DNA from: Gerris lacustris
Lineage: Eukaryota; Arthropoda; Insecta; Hemiptera; Gerridae
Length of the DNA: 64,000 nt
Assembly (NCBI GenBank): GCA_951217055.1
Contig: OX578276.1
Location: 60,511,307 to 60,575,306, forward strand
Direction: 5' to 3'
Positions 58,501 through 64,000 of the stretch are shown piece by piece. A model generated the notes under the pieces. The model was given only the letters and a program-made list of their open reading frames with translations. It did no database searches and was not told where the DNA came from. How positions within the stretch are numbered: the first letter of the stretch is position 1; each line of letters opens with the position of its first letter. A program made the position numbers and the translations under genes.

Positions 58501-58536
58501 ATATATAAGACCTCTGCTTACAGAGGCTTTATATAT
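58501..58536. repeat. Imperfect hairpin, 16-bp stem
   Basis: ATATATAAGACCTCTG, loop CTTA, then CAGAGGCTTTATATAT; two mismatches. Confidence 0.75.
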
Positions 58537-58836
58537 CGTGTAAGTAATATTATATTTAGTATGGTATGCGGATCAAAATAGCATTTACCGTAAGAAAAAA
58601 ATACCTATCTAAGTAAGTGTTCAAAAATGATTTAATATTCTTAATTTATTTCTATCATGCATTTATTTCTATCTGAGGAATGTTTACAAGTATGGGAAAA
58701 TGTATGTACAAAGATCGCAATCTAATCCTGTTAACAAAAAAATAAGGATCCTAAAAAAGAAGGGTTTAATATATTTATTAGATATTGCCTATATTTTAAA
58801 TTAACTGCACAATTATTGTAAGATTTAAAGACCAAC

Positions 58837-58841
<5 letters not shown>

Positions 58842-58902
<61 letters not shown>
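58842..58902. repeat. Poly(A) tract, about 61 bp
   Basis: An uninterrupted A run. No SINE or LINE body is recognisable immediately upstream, so its origin is unclear. Confidence 0.95.
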
Positions 58903-58907
<5 letters not shown>

Positions 58908-59593
58908 CTCTAATAATATAAGAATATAAATTTAATTTTTCATCTAATTTCATTTCTCAATAACGGTGGTTTTACAAGTAAGTTTTTTAATAAGGTAAAA
59001 CGCTAATGCAGCACGAAGGTGATAAAAGAATTAACGGTGCATGGCTCAAGGTTTTATGAGGGGAAAAATAAAAGGAAAAAAAACAATATATTGCTAGAAG
59101 CTATGGTTAGAAGGTTACCTAGACAAACCACGAGAGGATTTATAGCTACCTTCTCAGATTTATGGCCGACAAGTCTAAAAAAGATTCATAGGTTGATCAA
59201 ATGTAATCTGCATGGTAGTAAAATAAACGTTTCATATGATTCAGGTTGAAGTTTCGAAAGATGAAAATTGTCTAGGCAATATATTCTTAAGTCTTAGTGA
59301 TTTTTCTTATTTAAAACTTTAATGTTTCAGCATAAGTGCATGTAACTTCGGAGTACTGCTAAGGTAACATAAAGGCACAAGTTTATAATGATTTAAAAAA
59401 TTAACTTTAATTTCAAACTCGATGAGAATATTTCATTATTTCAACATTATGTATTCAAATTTTCGTATTCTGAAATATGATTTAAATAATATCACATTAA
59501 TCGGATTACAATTCTTATCATTATTTTTAAACGAAATATACTTATTTTATTATTAAATAAACAAGTCACGTGTGTGCTAGTCAGCACACAGCG

Positions 59594-60278
59594 AGGGTCC
59601 GTAGGCCACACTGAATAGTGTTTAACTGTAAAGAGTATAAATAGTGTTTTTTTAAAATGCTAAAAAGCTTAGGTACTTTGAACTATTCTAAGGGTCTGAT
59701 ATTCTCAAAACACACTCTGATAAATTATTTTATGCCACGGAACCGGACTACAACCATATAAATTCATCGAAAAGACCATAGTTATAAAAAAAACCGTATT
59801 TTGTCAATAAAAAATAAAATAATATTTTTTTCGAAATTCCCAAAAAGTGGTTTCTTTACTTTTGGTCGAAGAATGTTCAGGATTTTTTTCAGATTTTTTG
59901 CACTTCACATAAGCGAGATAGAGGGGGGGGGGGGACACGTTTTACACCCACTTTAAACTTGCCTACGCTTGCCCTATCAAAGTTATAACCAAAGAATTAT
60001 ATATTTTTGTAATCAGCTCGACGTACCCTTTCATATGATACCCCTCACGGTGTTAAAAAAAAATAAAAAAAATGTAACCCTTAAGTTTATATCCTAATTT
60101 TTTTGAAAAATATTTTTTTTAAGTCGCTATATTTTTAAAATATGTGGGCAGGTAAAAGACACATACATGCTAAATTTCAAAGTGATCGGACGAAAGGTGT
60201 AGCCGTGAGAGCAGGCGACTGGACGGGATAGACACACGCAGGAAAATATAAGGGTCCTTGGTATTGCCTACGGACCCT
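59594..60278. mobile_element. Non-autonomous DNA transposon, 685 bp, AGGGTCCGTAGGC ends
   Basis: AGGGTCCGTAGGC at 59594 is inverted exactly at 60266-60278 (GCCTACGGACCCT). The interior has a G tract (about 59918-59931) and a GCCGTGAGAGC...GACACACGCAGG segment similar to one near 31520. No coding content and no clear target duplication. Confidence 0.65.
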
Positions 60279-60309
60279 AATTTTTAAAAGAAGAAAGTTT
60301 TATATAAAT

Positions 60310-60313
<4 letters not shown>

Positions 60314-60401
<88 letters not shown>
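60314..60401. repeat. (AT)n microsatellite
   Basis: About 88 bp of AT repeats, just right of the 59594-60278 element. Confidence 0.95.
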
Positions 60402-60406
<5 letters not shown>

Positions 60407-63400
60407 GTCATGCAATGCTCGACAGGAGTACTACCACTGGGTAGCCTATCCTCTCACGATAACCAATGTTACTTAATCAAAATTGTTACCACTATTACTA
60501 ATATAATAGTAAAATTAATTTGCAAGTAATAAATATGTAAATAAAAAATAAATAAAGAGAAATATCATATGTTACTTTAGTGGAGTTAAGGGAAGTGAGT
60601 TGGACAAACAAAACAAAAATGACAATTTATAATTAAATGACAAGAATAGGTAAATCGGGAATAAATAGTTCCAGATCATATATAAATTATAACTATACAT
60701 TCTACATATTTCAATTTATAAATATATTTTATGGCAGAGAAATAATTACAAAATGTTCACGTCATGAAAATAAAATAAAACTTTAGTACAAAACTCACAA
60801 AAAGGTAATAAATTATAAATTCAACATAGACATGTTATTTATTTACGTGTATTAATGGTCAGAGATGTAATCCTGATCTCCCTGACCTCTATACTGAATG
60901 TGTGGGAGTGTTAGTGTGTCTGAGAGCAACCTTCTGATCCCAATGTATACCGAGTTTAGCTGGGACACGAATATAAAATAAAATAAAAACTCCACAAGAA
61001 AAAGAATAAGGAGTGTCCATAAAATACTGAGGGAGGGCAGAGCTCGACCAGGAATAAGGAGTGATCTGGAATCGGTAGAGTTGGAGTAGGCAGGTCCTGA
61101 ATGGCCAGGAAAACTGGAGGGAGTGAAGGGGTCAAGGACTTGACTGCCCAGGACCACTATCCATCGACATGTCCAAAATACCTATACACATATTCATCTT
61201 TAAATATCACCACTCCTTAAATAAACTTATATTATTATAGATTTACTTATATGACTTTCCGACACATAGATTTTGAGAATAAAATAATAATAAATCAACT
61301 GGAATAAAATCAACTCGTAACATTAAAACCAGAGTCTTAGTGAGTGTATTATATCTTCTTTTCCCCACAGTACATTAAACCTCGCAAGTAATTTTTAATA
61401 AAATAAAACAAATTAGTAAATACAATTTAAACATGAAATCTATTTCTTACTAAAAAAAAAACTGAAGTAATTTTTGTTTAATCGATGCCTGGAAAGCACA
61501 CAATAGTAATATAAATAAAGCATATAATGCCAGTAAAACTTTTAAGTTACCTATCTTTAAAAGTTAAATGTCACCAAATACAATAATAATAATATTGAAC
61601 AACAATAATTATTAAGCATTGCATATTTCAATATCTATCGAGAAAAGAGCAGTCTCGTTCACCTACATTTTTAGACTAAGTTGATTACATCAGAGGAAAA
61701 ATAAAACTTAACATAATTTCTTACTTGTTGCTATTCCCCTCTACGAAGTGCATGTAAGGCTTTATCATAAGCACTTTTAAATATACAAAAACGCCTAGTA
61801 AATGTTTTAAGTTCTGGTTTTGTAACAGATTTAGTTTAAATGGTAAATGGATATCTTGCTTAAAAATCAATTCAGATATTCGAATATTTTTATACAAAAC
61901 AGGGAAAAAAGCGTTATTAGATTCAACTTAGAATATAGACAACAATAACTACCGAAAAAGGCAAAAATTTGAGCAAAAAAAAAAAATATGCAGGTTGCAA
62001 TAATAACTAGGAAACTCATAATTGGTCCTCCAATAATAATAGCTATTTAATTAATCTGTCACGATTATACTCGGCTAAACATGACTATTATGATTATAGG
62101 ATATCAATCATGGCGCTCCATCACACACTAATACAGATGATATAGATTAAAATAATTGAGTAAAGAATTTCTGACAAATTTAAACAAAATATGCACTTGT
62201 ATAATATTTATTTAATTTCAGCACCTTTCTTTATTAGAGCCTGTTATATTATTGCACTTTTTTACAAATATGTAAGATATATAAATTAAAATAATTATGA
62301 CTGAAATATGTAAACTATACAGAACAAACAGGTTAAGAAATAAGTTTTTTCTTCTCCTTTTTAGACCAACAGATAAAAATAAAAGAAACAATAATATAAA
62401 AGATAAATAAATATTTATTATTATTACATATTTGATTTTAGTTTAAATGCTAAAACACTAAATGTAATTCAAATGATAAATTACAATGCAAGCAACGCAG
62501 TAGACAAAAGATAAAAATTAAGAACAGGTAACATTTCTGATAAGATATAAAAACTAATATAAAGAAATTATAAGTAGCCTTGTGAATTGCAACAACACTT
62601 GTAAGTAAAATGCTATTTATTTATACGATTTTTATAAAAGTTAATAATACATCGAGTTTATGTTATAACATTGGGACATACATAATGCTGTTTTGGTGGT
62701 TAAAACATACTTATAATAAATAAATAAATGAAGCATAAAAATTTAAAGCAATAAATGTCTGAGATTGAGGGGTATTGATTCAAATCTAAGGCATTAAATA
62801 GAGCCTTAAATGTCTTTTGCAGAATTATTTATTTATAACTTTATTCTTGGAGTCAAGAAAACAGAGAAATAATATGATAAGTAATTAAAATTAAAAATTC
62901 CCTCTAGAACTATAAACAAAATTTACACAAATTACAATAATGAATTCTTCACTATTCCATAATATATGTATTAAAAAAAAAAAAAAAAATCACAGATTGT
63001 TATCGTAAATAAGTTAATATCTGGCCTTGAAAAATCGAAGAATTGTCAACAACCTATGAATCAGCATGAGAAGGAGAACCAAGAAAAAAAAACTGTAATG
63101 AAAAGAGTCATTCGCTAAGCTGTCAAGTGATTTTAAGTCACTGTTCCTAAAGTAAAAACCACAAATCACTTCTGGAGTTTGTTGAAACCGCAACGACAAC
63201 AATAAATATTTATAGGCAAACTGGTAGGGAAGAACTTGAAGCTTCAGGATATGGCCATATAATCAGCCAAGCGGAGTGATTGATGACATGAAGGAGCTTA
63301 GCCTTAACTCAAGCTAGAGAAATAAACCAACACAACCCTCATACTTACTTACTACTTTCAAACCAACATCGGTAAAAGCACAGGTATAAATAATTCATTG

Positions 63401-63732
63401 CTCTTTCTGTATAGGTGTGAATCTTAGGATGCAAGGATTATCTTCATACGTTTCTTTAAGCCAGTGGCATTGAGGCCATGTTATATTGAGATCTCTCGAT
63501 TTATTTTTAATAAAAAACCTTAGTAAATAATTAACATTTACAAGAAATATGACACCTGAAAATCATATTTACGGTTTCATTAAAAAATATTAAAATATTT
63601 TTCTAGCCTTTAGTTAAAATTTTAGGAACTTCGTCAACTCCTAGAAATTATTTTATCGCGAACAGTTATAGGATATGTACTAGGCTCACAGGCTTTGTTT
63701 TTACTTTCTCATATAAAGAGAAAATATTGTGA
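60402..63732. other. AT-rich non-coding stretch
   Basis: No gene recognised. A GC-richer patch at 60850-61150 carries a 101-codon minus-strand ORF (MVLGSQVLDPFTPSSFPGHS) with no known family. It could be part of an upstream HR39 UTR exon, but no splice evidence supports that. Confidence 0.4.
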
Positions 63733-64000
63733 TGGCGCGAAAATTCGATTTTGATGGATTTACACGTTTTGAGGTCCCTAAAGTCCAAAAAAAGTGTTGT
63801 TTTTTTAAAAAAAATGTCTGTCGTCTATCTGTGCAGACGCCTGGAGCCTCAACTACTGGGACGATTTTGACAAAATTTGGCATACATGTTCAGAAAAATC
63901 TTACCCCGAGGCGAAATCGAGAAATGAATTTTAGCATTGGGTGGCGCTACACCCCCCCCCCCCCCCAAAAAACCGTGAAAAATTATTTCTCGAAAACAGT
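63733..64000 (+). repeat. Interspersed repeat family R1, copy cut by window end
   Basis: GTGATGGCGCGAAAATTCGA, GATGGATTTACACG, TTGAGGTCCC, GCAGACGCCTGGAGCCT and GGTGGCGCTAC followed by a C tract of about 17. Closest in sequence to copy 1 at 26337. Confidence 0.75.

Larger units (their letters stand above)
57671..59593. other. AT-rich stretch with poly(A) tract
   Basis: No gene recognised. It contains the 58501 hairpin and a run of about 61 A at 58842-58902. The ORF at 59019-59249 matches no family. Confidence 0.4.

Noticed and set aside
58501..58536. Possible microRNA precursor
   Set aside because: The stem is only 16 bp, too short for a normal precursor, and the arms are AT-simple.
60852..61157. 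101-codon ORF in a GC-richer patch
   Set aside because: No recognisable domain, hydrophobic tail from T-rich sequence, no splice or promoter support.

Overview
The window is AT-rich animal DNA, almost certainly from an insect or close arthropod. The single host gene recognised is split by spliceosomal introns and encodes a nuclear receptor of the arthropod HR39 (NR5B) type. The mobile elements are typical of insect genomes: an APE-type LINE, BEL/Pao and Ty3-type LTR elements, tRNA-derived SINEs, and pogo, mariner, hAT and Harbinger relics. I cannot name the species.

Layout. Positions 1-8.5 kb: a decayed Ty3-type reverse transcriptase scrap at the left edge, then a Harbinger relic (2311-8532) split by a full-length, apparently intact LINE (2664-8277) with a 14-bp target duplication. 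Positions 8.5-16.2 kb: AT-rich sequence with no recognisable gene, probably the 3' flank (or part of a long 3' UTR) of HR39. Positions 16.26-43.56 kb, minus strand: the HR39 gene, reconstructed as 14 coding exons giving 646 codons with every splice phase consistent. The introns hold a SINE, pogo relics and MITE, a mariner relic, a foldback element carrying a hAT MITE, and a 120-bp tandem array. The first coding intron (about 15.2 kb) holds more repeats, a MADF-like relic, a hammerhead-like motif and a young BEL/Pao derivative with identical-looking LTRs. Positions 43.6-64 kb: sequence 5' of the first coding exon (5' UTR, promoter or upstream intron, plus flank), with foldback elements, a SINE-containing palindrome, a hammerhead-like inverted repeat, MITEs and long TA microsatellites; no protein-coding gene was recognised there.

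The gene product should be a nuclear, zinc-finger, DNA-binding receptor. The rest of the window is mostly mobile DNA living in its introns and flanks. The observations most worth testing are the LINE, whose ORF1 and ORF2 lie in one frame separated by a single UGA with no AUG for ORF2; two independent hammerhead-like RNA motifs; the internally deleted BEL/Pao element with a slippery heptamer in its ORF overlap; and several large snapback structures.
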